6,495 bases of DNA from Burkholderiales bacterium (GTDB taxonomy: Bacteria; Pseudomonadota; Gammaproteobacteria; Burkholderiales; Casimicrobiaceae): assembly GCA_031275075.1 (NCBI GenBank), contig JAISPI010000042.1, positions 1-6,495 of the forward strand, written 5' to 3'. Positions 1 to 6,025 of this stretch are shown here, one piece after another (the first letter of the stretch is position 1; each line of letters opens with the position of its first letter). Under the pieces are notes generated by a model that was not told the origin of the DNA, did no database searches, and was given only the letters and a program-made list of their open reading frames with translations. Both the position numbers and the translations under genes were made by a program.

Positions 1-497
1 CGCCGGTCCCAGAAGTAACAACGCAACGTCCGGCTGATGGTGCGAAAAGCAATAGCTTCCCACGGAATATCCGATTCATTAAAGAGGCGCGCCTCCAGAC
101 TTTCCGTTCCAGCGGAAAATTCAGGATGCGGCAAATCGGCAAGAAACATCAGATGCAGCTGGCCGATTTCCGGCACAGTGATCACGGTATAAAGCCGGTC
201 GAGCGTCACAACCGCACATGCTTCTTCTTGCGTTTCACGCTGCGCGCCCTCGTCGATCGTTTCCCCGATTTCGAGAAAACCAGCCGGCAATGTCCAAAGG
301 CCGTAACGCGGTTCAATGGCACGACGGCACAGCAACACTTGATCACCCCAGCGCGGCAAGGTTCCGACGACCATTTTGGGATTCAGATAATGAATATGTC
401 CGCACTGCCGACAAACGTGGCGCGGTTTCAAATCCCCCTCAGGAATCCGAAATTCCAACGCTGCCGCACCGCAGTGACTGCAAAAATTCATTGCCAT
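1..497 (-). CDS. Zinc-ribbon NUDIX hydrolase (C-terminus beyond window)
   Basis: I translated this gene on the minus strand; 165 codons are visible and it is still open at the left edge. The N-terminus carries a four-cysteine zinc ribbon, CSHCG at residues 6-10 and CRQCG at 29-33, similar in layout to the ribbon of NudC-type NADH pyrophosphatases. A NUDIX box follows at about residues 73-95, beginning GFLEIGE and ending RETQEEACA. It keeps the REx2EE metal-binding core (R87, E88, E91, E92), but the position after RE is Thr rather than hydrophobic, and Cys replaces the usual Gly. NUDIX enzymes hydrolyse nucleoside diphosphates linked to another group; the substrate cannot be read from the sequence. 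The start is ATG at 497-495; a second in-frame ATG two codons later (491-489) gives the more typical opening MNFCSHCG. No clear Shine-Dalgarno sequence precedes either. It lies 78 bp downstream of orn on the same strand with no evident terminator between, so co-transcription is likely. Related proteins are about 180 aa, so little should be missing. Confidence 0.9.
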   Translation of the reverse strand, partial: MAMNFCSHCGAAALEFRIPEGDLKPRHVCRQCGHIHYLNPKMVVGTLPRWGDQVLLCRRAIEPRYGLWTLPAGFLEIGETIDEGAQRETQEEACAVVTLDRLYTVITVPEIGQLHLMFLADLPHPEFSAGTESLEARLFNESDIPWEAIAFRTISRTLRCYFWDR

Positions 498-575
498 GGT
501 TTTTAAGCTAACACTATGAGGCGATCAGATTGCCGCCCCTACGCCACTTTGTCTCAAGCACGTCTTCTCATCACT

Positions 576-1118
576 TCATTTAAGAAAATGCTCCCGATAG
601 TATTTCAGTTCATCAATTGACTCGTACACATCGGCCAAGGCTTCGTGTTTGGATTCCTTTTCAAAACCGCGCGCAATTTCAGGTTTCCAGCGGCGGCACA
701 GCTCTTTCAGCGTCGAAACGTCGAGGTTGCGGTAATGAAAAAACGCTTCCAGTTGCGGCATCCCGCGCGCCAGAAAACGGCGGTCCTGACAAATGCTGTT
801 GCCGCACATCGGCGACACCTGCGCAGAGACATGTTCTTTCAGAAACGCCAACGCCTGCGCCTCAACTTCGGCTTCCGACAGCGTTGAAGCCTTGACGCGA
901 TCAATCAACCCGGAGCGTCCGTGCATGCTCTGATTCCAGGCATCCATCGCCGCCAACACGGCATCTTCCTGATGTACAGCCCACACCGGCGCTTCCGCCA
1001 CCACATTCAACGCAGCGTCGGTAACCACCATCGCCACTTCCAAAATCCGGTCGGCTTCAGGCTGCAGCCCGGTCATTTCGAGATCCAGCCAGATCAGACG
1101 GTCATCGGCAGCCGCCAT
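576..1118 (-). CDS. orn: Oligoribonuclease (DEDDh 3'-5' exoribonuclease)
   Basis: The gene encodes 180 aa, close to the 181 aa of E. coli Orn. Orn degrades 2-5 nt RNA fragments to mononucleotides in the cytoplasm, the last step of mRNA decay, and in many proteobacteria also removes pGpG made from cyclic di-GMP. All DEDDh residues are visible: D12 and E14 in WLDLEMTGL, D112 in GNSICQDRRFL, and H158 and D163 in SKHEALADVYESI. These positions match the E. coli numbering as I recall it. The reading frame extends 12 codons upstream to an ATG at 1154, but I chose the ATG at 1118-1116. It gives the normal N-terminus and has a GGGAGG ribosome-binding site 5 nt upstream. The gene is divergent from the M48 peptidase gene and is followed by the NUDIX gene on the same strand. 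Function is near certain. Confidence 0.97.
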   Translation of the reverse strand: MAAADDRLIWLDLEMTGLQPEADRILEVAMVVTDAALNVVAEAPVWAVHQEDAVLAAMDAWNQSMHGRSGLIDRVKASTLSEAEVEAQALAFLKEHVSAQVSPMCGNSICQDRRFLARGMPQLEAFFHYRNLDVSTLKELCRRWKPEIARGFEKESKHEALADVYESIDELKYYREHFLK

Positions 1119-1235
1119 ATTCGCCTCCCGTCCGCTTGTGGCCGCTCCCGGCAATCTTCCATACCAGCATCGTACCGCCTATTCACGTACAATAAAGAAG
1201 TTTTGATTGTCGCATATTCTTTCATCCGTTCCATT
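1119..1235. promoter_or_regulatory. Divergent intergenic region orn / M48 peptidase
   Basis: This 117-bp spacer separates two divergent genes and should contain both promoters. The best -10-like hexamer on the plus strand is TACAAT at 1188-1193, about 42 bp before the peptidase ATG, but no convincing -35 lies at the right distance. I could not identify a minus-strand promoter for orn. None of the repeat families of the other spacers occurs here. The regional role is inferred from gene orientation only. Confidence 0.4.
1124..1129 (-). promoter_or_regulatory. Ribosome-binding site deciding the orn start
   Basis: Read on the minus strand this is GGGAGG followed by a 5-nt spacer and then ATG. 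It is the only strong Shine-Dalgarno match seen in front of any gene in this window. It supports the internal ATG at 1118 over the longer frame starting at 1154. Confidence 0.8.
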
Positions 1236-2513
1236 ATGTCTTCTTACTGGTTCACCATTGTTTTTCTTGCTGCGCTGTTTCTGGCTCTGATACTGCGCGG
1301 GTGGTTGTCCTACCGCCAGAGCCGTCACGTCGCCGCGCACCGCGATGTCGTCCCGACCGCTTTTGCCGAACGCATCACCCTGCCCGCGCATCAAAAAGCC
1401 GCCGATTACACACTCGCCAAGCAGGCTTTTGGCCGTATTGACGCCTCTGTCGATGCGGTCATCCTGCTGGCCTGGACACTCGGCGGCGGCTTGGCGTTGC
1501 TGATGACGGCAACCGGCTGGTTGCCTGTCGGCGCATTATGGCAAGATGTCGCGCTTCTCGTCGCGGTCGCGCTGATCGGCGGCATCCTCGGACTGCCGTT
1601 TTCTTATTACAGCACTTTCGGCATCGAAGCGCGCTTCGGTTTCAACCGCACCAGCCGTACCTTGTGGCTCGTTGATCTCGTCAAAAGCACGCTGTTATCA
1701 CTGCTCATCGGTATTCCGTTGATAGCGTTGCTGCTATGGCTGATGCGGGCAGCGGGAACACTGTGGTGGTTGTGGGCGTGGTTTGTCTTTATGGGCGTGC
1801 AGTTGCTGATGCTGGTCATTTATCCAACGTTGATCGCGCCGCTGTTCAACAAATTTGAACCGCTTCCCGAAGGATCGACGCGCACCCGCATTGAAGCATT
1901 GCTTGCCCGCTGCGGTTTTACCGCCAGCGGTTTGTTTGTCATGGACGGCAGCCGCCGCAGCGGCCACGGTAACGCTTATTTCACCGGCCTTGGCCGCGCC
2001 AAACGTATCGTGTTTTTCGACACGCTGTTCAATCGGCTCAATGAAGATGAAATTGAAGCGGTGTTGGCGCATGAATTGGGGCATTTCCGACGCCACCATA
2101 TCAAAAAACGCATCGTCTTTTCTGCGTTGTTATCATTGGCGTTTCTGGCGTTGCTGGCTTGGCTGTTGCAGCAACCGTGGTTTTTCAACGGCCTCGGCAT
2201 TCCTTCCGATCAAGTGGCCACAGCCATGACACGCCCCGGTGTCGCGCTGTCGCTATTCATGTTGGTGCTGCCTGTTTTCATGTTTCTGTTCACACCGTTG
2301 GGAGCCGCTTATTCTCGCCGCCACGAATTCGAGGCCGACGCCTATGCCGCTACCCACGCTTCCGCCACTGCGCTGGAGCAAGCTTTGGTGCGCTTGTACG
2401 AAGACAACGCCGCAACGTTGACACCCGACCCGATTCATTCGGCCTTTTACGATTCGCACCCACCGGCGGCGCTCCGAATCGCGCACCTTCGCAGCCTTCG
2501 CAACACTGTCTGA
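1236..2513 (+). CDS. Integral-membrane M48 (Ste24-type) zinc metallopeptidase
   Basis: The gene encodes 425 aa, close to the usual length of Ste24/CAAX protease 1 homologues and longer than HtpX. The N-terminal half (about residues 5-205) is rich in hydrophobic segments, including roughly 5-22, 75-92, 103-121, 151-170 and 177-200, as in the M48 N-terminal domain. The catalytic domain follows. HELGH at 279-283 supplies two zinc-ligand histidines and the catalytic Glu. HEFEAD at 363-368 supplies the third zinc ligand (probably E364). Two family signatures also match: GHGNAYFTG (243-251), and DSHPP followed by RI (406-415). Two more hydrophobic segments lie at about 293-311 and 337-354. The active site is expected at the inner membrane. 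Bacteria lack CAAX prenylation, so the natural substrate is unknown; membrane protein quality control is a plausible inference. The frame is open upstream to 921, but that part overlaps orn antisense. The ATG at 1236 opens directly into the first membrane segment. No strong ribosome-binding site is visible. Confidence 0.93.
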   Translation: MSSYWFTIVFLAALFLALILRGWLSYRQSRHVAAHRDVVPTAFAERITLPAHQKAADYTLAKQAFGRIDASVDAVILLAWTLGGGLALLMTATGWLPVGALWQDVALLVAVALIGGILGLPFSYYSTFGIEARFGFNRTSRTLWLVDLVKSTLLSLLIGIPLIALLLWLMRAAGTLWWLWAWFVFMGVQLLMLVIYPTLIAPLFNKFEPLPEGSTRTRIEALLARCGFTASGLFVMDGSRRSGHGNAYFTGLGRAKRIVFFDTLFNRLNEDEIEAVLAHELGHFRRHHIKKRIVFSALLSLAFLALLAWLLQQPWFFNGLGIPSDQVATAMTRPGVALSLFMLVLPVFMFLFTPLGAAYSRRHEFEADAYAATHASATALEQALVRLYEDNAATLTPDPIHSAFYDSHPPAALRIAHLRSLRNTV

Positions 2514-2525
2514 CAAAAGAGAAAA

Positions 2526-2679
2526 TTAACCGCAAAGAACGCAAAGAACACAAAAAAGCAGAATTCAATTATGCGTCCTTTTGGCTATATGGTTTTTCCT
2601 GAAAAAGGTAAAGGCATTAACCCCCAAGGACACCACGACCTCGGTGTTTTTTTGCGATCTCTGCGTTCTTTGCGGTTAA
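2526..2679. repeat. MITE-like inverted-repeat element in M48-rsgA spacer
   Basis: The element is bounded by 22-nt inverted repeats at 2526-2547 and 2658-2679, identical except for one base. Each begins TTAACCGCAAAGAACGCA when read inward. About 110 bp of non-coding sequence lies between the arms. The arms belong to a short repeat family found five times in this window. I see no transposase and no clear target-site duplication, so this could be a non-autonomous element or two independent repeat copies in opposite orientation. It occupies most of the 208-bp gap before rsgA, and its arms could pair in a read-through transcript. Confidence 0.65.
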
Positions 2680-2721
2680 AATGTTGTTTCCTCGCATTTT
2701 ATTTTTGAAACAGACCCTACT

Positions 2722-3603
2722 GTGACCGCTTCCAAAACATTGCAAGGTCTGGTCGTCGAGACTTTTCGCCGCCATTACACCGTGGCGCTCGATAGCGGCG
2801 AGCGTCTTGACTGCGTTTTGAAAGGACGGAATACCCTGCTTGCTTGCGGCGATGAAGTGGAAATCGAGCGCGTCGCCGGTGGCGGCGCCATCACAGCGAT
2901 AAAACCTCGGCAGAATCTTTTTTTTCGTTCCGACGCCGTCCGCCAAAAACTGATCGCCGCCAATGTCACCCAAATCCTCGGCGTCGCTGCGCCCGACATT
3001 GCGCTCGACGAAATGTTGCTCAACCGTTGGATCGTCGCTGCCGAAGCCGCGCATTGCCGCTTTGCGCTAATCGCCAACAAGCGCGACCTCTCCGGTTTTT
3101 CTTCTCTGCGCGAACGTCTCAAACCATATGAAACACTCGGTTATGCGGTCATCGAAACCTGCGCCAAAAACGACGTGAGCGCACTTTGGCCTTGGCTGGA
3201 ACATCAGCAAAGCGTCTTGATCGGCCAGTCGGGCATGGGCAAATCAACCTTGATCAATGCGCTTTTTCCCGAAGCCCGCAGCGAAACGGCTATGGTGTCA
3301 GAGGCGCTCGGCAGCGGCAAACACACAACAACCTCTGCGACACTGTATCCGTTGCCGGCGCCCCGTGCCGGTTGGGTCATCGACATTCCCGGCATGAAAG
3401 TTTTTGGGCTTGCGCATCTGACGCCGGACGAATTAACTGCTGCCTTCAAAGACATCGCGCCGTTGGTCGCGCATTGCCGTTTCCGCGATTGCCGACACGA
3501 TAAGGAACCCGGCTGTGCGGTACAGAAAGCGTTAAACGAAAACTTCTTTCACCCCAAGCGGCTCGAATTGTTGCAGACACTGATTCGGGAATCGTCGCAA
3601 TAG
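2722..3603 (+). CDS. rsgA: Ribosome small-subunit biogenesis GTPase RsgA (YjeQ)
   Basis: The gene encodes 293 aa, near the length of B. subtilis RsgA and shorter than E. coli RsgA, which has an N-terminal extension. RsgA binds the 30S subunit late in assembly, and its GTPase activity is stimulated by the ribosome. The domains follow the circularly permuted order of the family. An N-terminal OB-fold covers about residues 7-60, then come G4 (NKRD, 119-122), G1/P-loop (GQSGMGKST, 168-176), the G2 region (GKHTTT, 199-204) and G3 (DIPG, 221-224). The C-terminal zinc site is complete, with C252, C257, H259 and C265 in the C-x4-C-x-H-x5-C pattern. The start is GTG at 2722; no in-frame ATG lies close upstream and no good Shine-Dalgarno sequence is seen. 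The gene follows the M48 peptidase gene on the same strand, but the MITE-like element separates them, so it may have its own promoter. It converges on the transporter gene. Confidence 0.97.
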   Translation: MTASKTLQGLVVETFRRHYTVALDSGERLDCVLKGRNTLLACGDEVEIERVAGGGAITAIKPRQNLFFRSDAVRQKLIAANVTQILGVAAPDIALDEMLLNRWIVAAEAAHCRFALIANKRDLSGFSSLRERLKPYETLGYAVIETCAKNDVSALWPWLEHQQSVLIGQSGMGKSTLINALFPEARSETAMVSEALGSGKHTTTSATLYPLPAPRAGWVIDIPGMKVFGLAHLTPDELTAAFKDIAPLVAHCRFRDCRHDKEPGCAVQKALNENFFHPKRLELLQTLIRESSQ

Positions 3604-3641
3604 GATCAACGCAATGCGGGGGCAGGGTCAGGAAGAAACGA

Positions 3642-3682
3642 TTTAACCGCAAAGAACGCAAAGAGCACAAAGAACACCTAAA
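3642..3682 (+). repeat. CCGCAAAGAAC-family repeat copy, outer left arm
   Basis: This is an A/G-rich unit starting TTTAACCGCAAAGAACGCA, then continuing with iterations of the AAGAGCACAAAGAACAC type. The same opening occurs at 2526 (plus) and 2679 (minus), and related copies occur at 3980 (minus) and 5912 (plus). It lies 38 bp past the rsgA stop and forms the left outer arm of the nested inverted repeat in this spacer. Confidence 0.8.
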
Positions 3683-3700
3683 GTTTTTGTGGTTTTTGTG
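3683..3700 (+). repeat. Two tandem copies of GTTTTTGTG
   Basis: Two perfect adjacent copies of the 9-mer GTTTTTGTG directly follow the repeat at 3642-3682. It is probably a tail of that repeat rather than an independent element. Confidence 0.6.
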
Positions 3701-3734
3701 ATTAACATTTTACTTGTCGTTTCCCTCTCTCCCT

Positions 3735-3757
3735 CCTCTCTCCCACAGGGAGAGAGG
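3735..3757. repeat. Strong hairpin CCTCTCTCCC / GGGAGAGAGG
   Basis: A perfect 10-bp stem (3735-3744 with 3748-3757) closes a 3-nt ACA loop; one G-U and one G-C pair could extend it. No T-tract follows on either strand, so it is not a canonical intrinsic terminator, though it could stall or protect transcript ends between the convergent genes. The right arm GGGAGAGAGG recurs exactly at 3871-3880. Confidence 0.7.
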
Positions 3758-3759
3758 GG

Positions 3760-3790
3760 CGTCATTGCGAGCGTAGCGAAGCAATCCAGA
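3760..3790 (+). repeat. CGTCATTGCGAG-family 31-nt repeat, inner left arm
   Basis: This 31-nt unit begins CGTCATTGCGAGCG and ends AAGCAATCCAGA. Its exact reverse complement is at 3916-3946, and a copy with one substitution is at 5951-5981. Within the unit, ATTGC and GCAAT can pair, as in hairpin-forming intergenic repeats found in many bacterial genomes. Confidence 0.9.
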
Positions 3791-3796
3791 TGTAAG

Positions 3797-3817
3797 CCCC
3801 CTTTTTTCGAAAGGGGG
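3797..3817. repeat. Hairpin CCCCCTTT / AAAGGGGG
   Basis: A perfect 8-bp stem closes the 5-nt loop TTTCG, located immediately after the 31-nt repeat. It resembles the C/G-run hairpin repeats common in proteobacterial intergenic DNA. No T-run follows the stem on either strand, so termination is not supported. Confidence 0.65.
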
Positions 3818-3857
3818 TGTCGGCGAAGCCAACGGGGGTTTGTCTCCACAATTTTCC

Positions 3858-3877
3858 CTCTCCCGCTTTCGGGAGAG
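3858..3877. repeat. Hairpin CTCTCCCG / CGGGAGAG
   Basis: A perfect 8-bp stem closes a CTTT tetraloop. Flanking TTTTCC and GGAGAAAA can extend the stem with small bulges (about 3852-3886). It shares the pyrimidine/purine stem sequence of the hairpin at 3735-3757, so the two are probably related repeats. Confidence 0.65.
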
Positions 3878-3889
3878 AGGAGAAAATCG

Positions 3890-3975
3890 CTCCGCGGCTC
3901 CGCGTGAGATGATTTTCTGGATTGCTTCGCTACGCTCGCAATGACGCCTTTGGTGCTCTATGTGTTCTTTGCGGT
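3890..3975 (-). repeat. Composite three-module repeat, copy A (downstream of transporter)
   Basis: Read on the minus strand, this 86-bp unit has three modules in order. The first is ACCGCAAAGAACACA with its purine-rich tail (3947-3975). The second is the 31-nt CGTCATTGCGAG unit (3916-3946), which is the perfect inverse of 3760-3790. The third is an AAATCATCTCACGCGGAG module with a second GCGGAG (3890-3915). The same three modules in the same order occur on the plus strand at 5917-6007. It ends about 21 bp from the stop codon of the transporter gene. Confidence 0.85.
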
Positions 3976-3996
3976 GAATATTTTTTCAGATTGAAA

Positions 3997-5760
3997 TCAG
4001 GACTTTTCCGCACCGTCAAGCTCTTTGGTTTTTGCTTCTTCTTCCTCCGCGATCATGCGATGATACGCTTCGAGCGCCAGCCGCCGGTTCTGGAACAAAC
4101 GTACCGGCAACGATTCACCACCACCTCGTTGCATCCCCATCCATTTCACAATCTTCTCGGTACGCCCCGTTAACGCCAGAACAATGCCGCGCGCTGCCAA
4201 TGTTTTGGCCAAATCGTACAACATCAAAGCGCCCGTCAAATCAATGTTGTTGATCGACCGGCCGTCAACCACCACCCAGCGAACGGGTGTTTTTGAAGTT
4301 CTGATCATTTTGGTAAGACGCTGTTTGAAATAATTGGCGTTGAAGAAAATCAACGACGCCTCGAAACGGTAGAACAGCAAACCCGGAATTTCCTTTGCTT
4401 CCGGATAATGCTCGATCTCATAAAAATCGCCCTGCGATTCGATCACGCCCAGCCGGTAATCCGAAGGCCGCGCTGTCCGCATCAGAAAACGGGTTAACGC
4501 CAGCAATACCGCCAGAAGAATTCCCTCCATCACTCCAACGAACACCACCGCCAGCAATGTTACCAACGCAATCCGAAATTCCGAGCGGCTGGCTTCGCGG
4601 AGTTTGGCGTAGGTCTTGAAATCGGTCAGCCCGATGGCGCTGACAATCAAAACAACGCCAAGCGCCGCCGTCGGAAGATGCGCGAGCGGTGACGTCAACA
4701 CCAACAACGCCAACAGAATCGCCAACGCCGCGAAAATCTGAACCATCCGCGTTTTGCCGCCCGCCGCATCGTTGACGGCGGTTCTCGAATCGGCGCCGCT
4801 GATGGCAAATCCCTGTGACACTGCCGACGCGATGTTGGAAGCGCCCAGCGCAACAAGCTCCTTGTTATCGTCAATGTTGTATCCGTTCTTGGCGGCAAAA
4901 CTGCGCGCGGTCAGCGTGGCGCTGCTGAAGCTGATGAAAGCCAGTGCCGCTGCCGACGGCAATATCGTCCCCCAGGATTCGGGCGGCAGCGCCGGCCAGT
5001 GCAAACGCGGTAGCGCCGAAGGAATCGCACCGATCACAGCTACACCTTTGCCCGCCAGATCAAGCGAAAAGCTGGCGACAATCGCCACCACGACTACAAT
5101 CAATGCCGATGGTCCCTTTCGCCAGCAACGGATCAATATCACATGCAGAAAAATAAGCGCCAGCGAAAGCGCCAATGTCGGCCAATGCAGCCCTTGCACC
5201 TGTTCGAAAAATGAAATCAATTGCCTGACGACGTTCTTTCCCGGAGCGCTGATGCCGAAGACTTTACCCAACTGCCCCACAATGATGGCGATCGCCACGC
5301 CGTGCAACAATCCCATCAGGATCGAACGCGACAACAAATCGGCCAGAAACCCTAGACGAAAACGCCCCGCCAAAAGACAGAAAAAACCAGTGAACAAGGT
5401 CAGTGACACCGCCAACGCGTGGTAATAATCAGGATCGCTTCCTGCCACCATCAGCGGCGTCAGTGTCGCCGTGATCATCGCGCAAGTTGCCGCATCGGGT
5501 CCGACGATTAACTGCCGCGATGAGCCGAAAAAAGCGTAAACCATCATCGGTAGAATCGTGCTGTAAAGCCCCACCACCGGACTGAACCCCGCCAATTGCG
5601 CATAAGCGATACTGACCGGCAAACACACCGCCGCTACCGACAATCCGGCAATCACGTCGCGCTTGAGCGGCTTCCGGTTGTAGCTCAACAACTCCGGCAA
5701 GCCCGGCATCCAACGGGTAAGCCGACTCATGATGGGCGGCGGAATAAACAGTTTTCGCAT
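3997..5760 (-). CDS. SulP-family inorganic anion transporter with STAS domain
   Basis: The gene encodes 587 aa. The SulP signature region DVIAGLSVAAVCLPVSIAYA begins at residue 35, followed by SRQLIVGPDAAT (81-92). The conserved stretch around 285-337 contains the NKELVALGASNI element (299-310) and SGADSRTAVN (321-330). Hydrophobic segments consistent with 12-14 membrane spans occupy about residues 36-425. A cytoplasmic STAS domain follows at about 435-570, with the core VVVDGRSINNIDLTGA (496-511), and an acidic EEEE tail ends the protein. SulP proteins move sulfate, bicarbonate, dicarboxylates or other anions across the inner membrane. No carbonic anhydrase, sulfur-assimilation or nitrogen gene lies beside it in this window, so the substrate is unassigned. 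The start used is ATG at 5760-5758; Met11 (5730) is an alternative, and neither has a clear ribosome-binding site. The gene is convergent with rsgA, divergent from maf, and bracketed by inverted composite repeats. Confidence 0.93.
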   Translation of the reverse strand: MRKLFIPPPIMSRLTRWMPGLPELLSYNRKPLKRDVIAGLSVAAVCLPVSIAYAQLAGFSPVVGLYSTILPMMVYAFFGSSRQLIVGPDAATCAMITATLTPLMVAGSDPDYYHALAVSLTLFTGFFCLLAGRFRLGFLADLLSRSILMGLLHGVAIAIIVGQLGKVFGISAPGKNVVRQLISFFEQVQGLHWPTLALSLALIFLHVILIRCWRKGPSALIVVVVAIVASFSLDLAGKGVAVIGAIPSALPRLHWPALPPESWGTILPSAAALAFISFSSATLTARSFAAKNGYNIDDNKELVALGASNIASAVSQGFAISGADSRTAVNDAAGGKTRMVQIFAALAILLALLVLTSPLAHLPTAALGVVLIVSAIGLTDFKTYAKLREASRSEFRIALVTLLAVVFVGVMEGILLAVLLALTRFLMRTARPSDYRLGVIESQGDFYEIEHYPEAKEIPGLLFYRFEASLIFFNANYFKQRLTKMIRTSKTPVRWVVVDGRSINNIDLTGALMLYDLAKTLAARGIVLALTGRTEKIVKWMGMQRGGGESLPVRLFQNRRLALEAYHRMIAEEEEAKTKELDGAEKS

Positions 5761-5916
5761 AGCGCTAGGAAATTTTTACGACGTTATTCGGATGATTTTT
5801 CGAATTTTTCCGCTGATCGCTCGAAAAACACTTCAAACCGGAATTTCCAGATATATTATCCCGCCAACGACCCTTGCCGTCTATGGCGGTATCAGGGTGG
5901 CAGGAAAACCGTTTTT

Positions 5917-6007
5917 ACCGCAAAGAACACAAAGATCGCAAAGGAAAAGGCGTCATTGCGAGCGTAGCGAAGCCATCCAGAAAGCCATCTCACGCGGAGG
6001 CGCGGAG
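5917..6007 (+). repeat. Composite three-module repeat, copy B (upstream of transporter)
   Basis: This 91-bp unit contains ACCGCAAAGAACACAAAGA with its tail (5917-5950), the CGTCATTGCGAG module (5951-5981, one base different from the 31-nt form at 3760) and a CATCTCACGCGGAG module with a second GCGGAG (to 6007). Compared with copy A at 3890-3975 it is 5 nt longer, because the first module has an extra AAAGG-like stretch, and it lies in the opposite orientation. The substitution GCAAT to GCCAT in the middle module breaks one pair of its small hairpin. Confidence 0.85.
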
Positions 6008-6025
6008 CCGCGAAGAAAAATCACC

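Noticed and set aside
126..511. Plus-strand open frames across the left end
   Set aside because: The minus strand encodes a clear zinc-ribbon NUDIX protein over the same bases; the plus-strand frames show no family motif.
1119..1154. Longer orn start at 1154
   Set aside because: The extra 12 residues are not seen in the family, and a GGGAGG site sits directly upstream of the internal ATG at 1118.
921..1235. Upstream extension of the M48 peptidase reading frame by 105 codons
   Set aside because: This part lies antisense to orn and has the composition of a shadow frame. The family N-terminus begins at the ATG at 1236, right before the first membrane segment.
3735..3877. Intrinsic terminators for rsgA or the transporter at the three hairpins
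   Set aside because: The stems are strong but none is followed by a T-run on either strand, so I list them as repeats only.
3642..3980. CRISPR array
   Set aside because: The repeats differ in sequence and orientation, spacing is irregular, and there are no uniform spacers or cas genes.
3689..4173. Small open frames in the rsgA/transporter spacer and running into the transporter 3' end
   Set aside because: They translate repeat DNA or the antisense of the transporter, with no ribosome-binding site and no recognisable domain.
4754..5425. A 223-codon plus-strand open frame inside the transporter gene
   Set aside because: It is antisense to conserved SulP membrane segments and its sequence shows only the complementary composition bias.
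5829..5860. Sigma-70 promoter at TATATTATC in the transporter/maf spacer
   Set aside because: No acceptable -35 hexamer lies 16-18 bp away on either strand, and the site is over 300 bp from maf.
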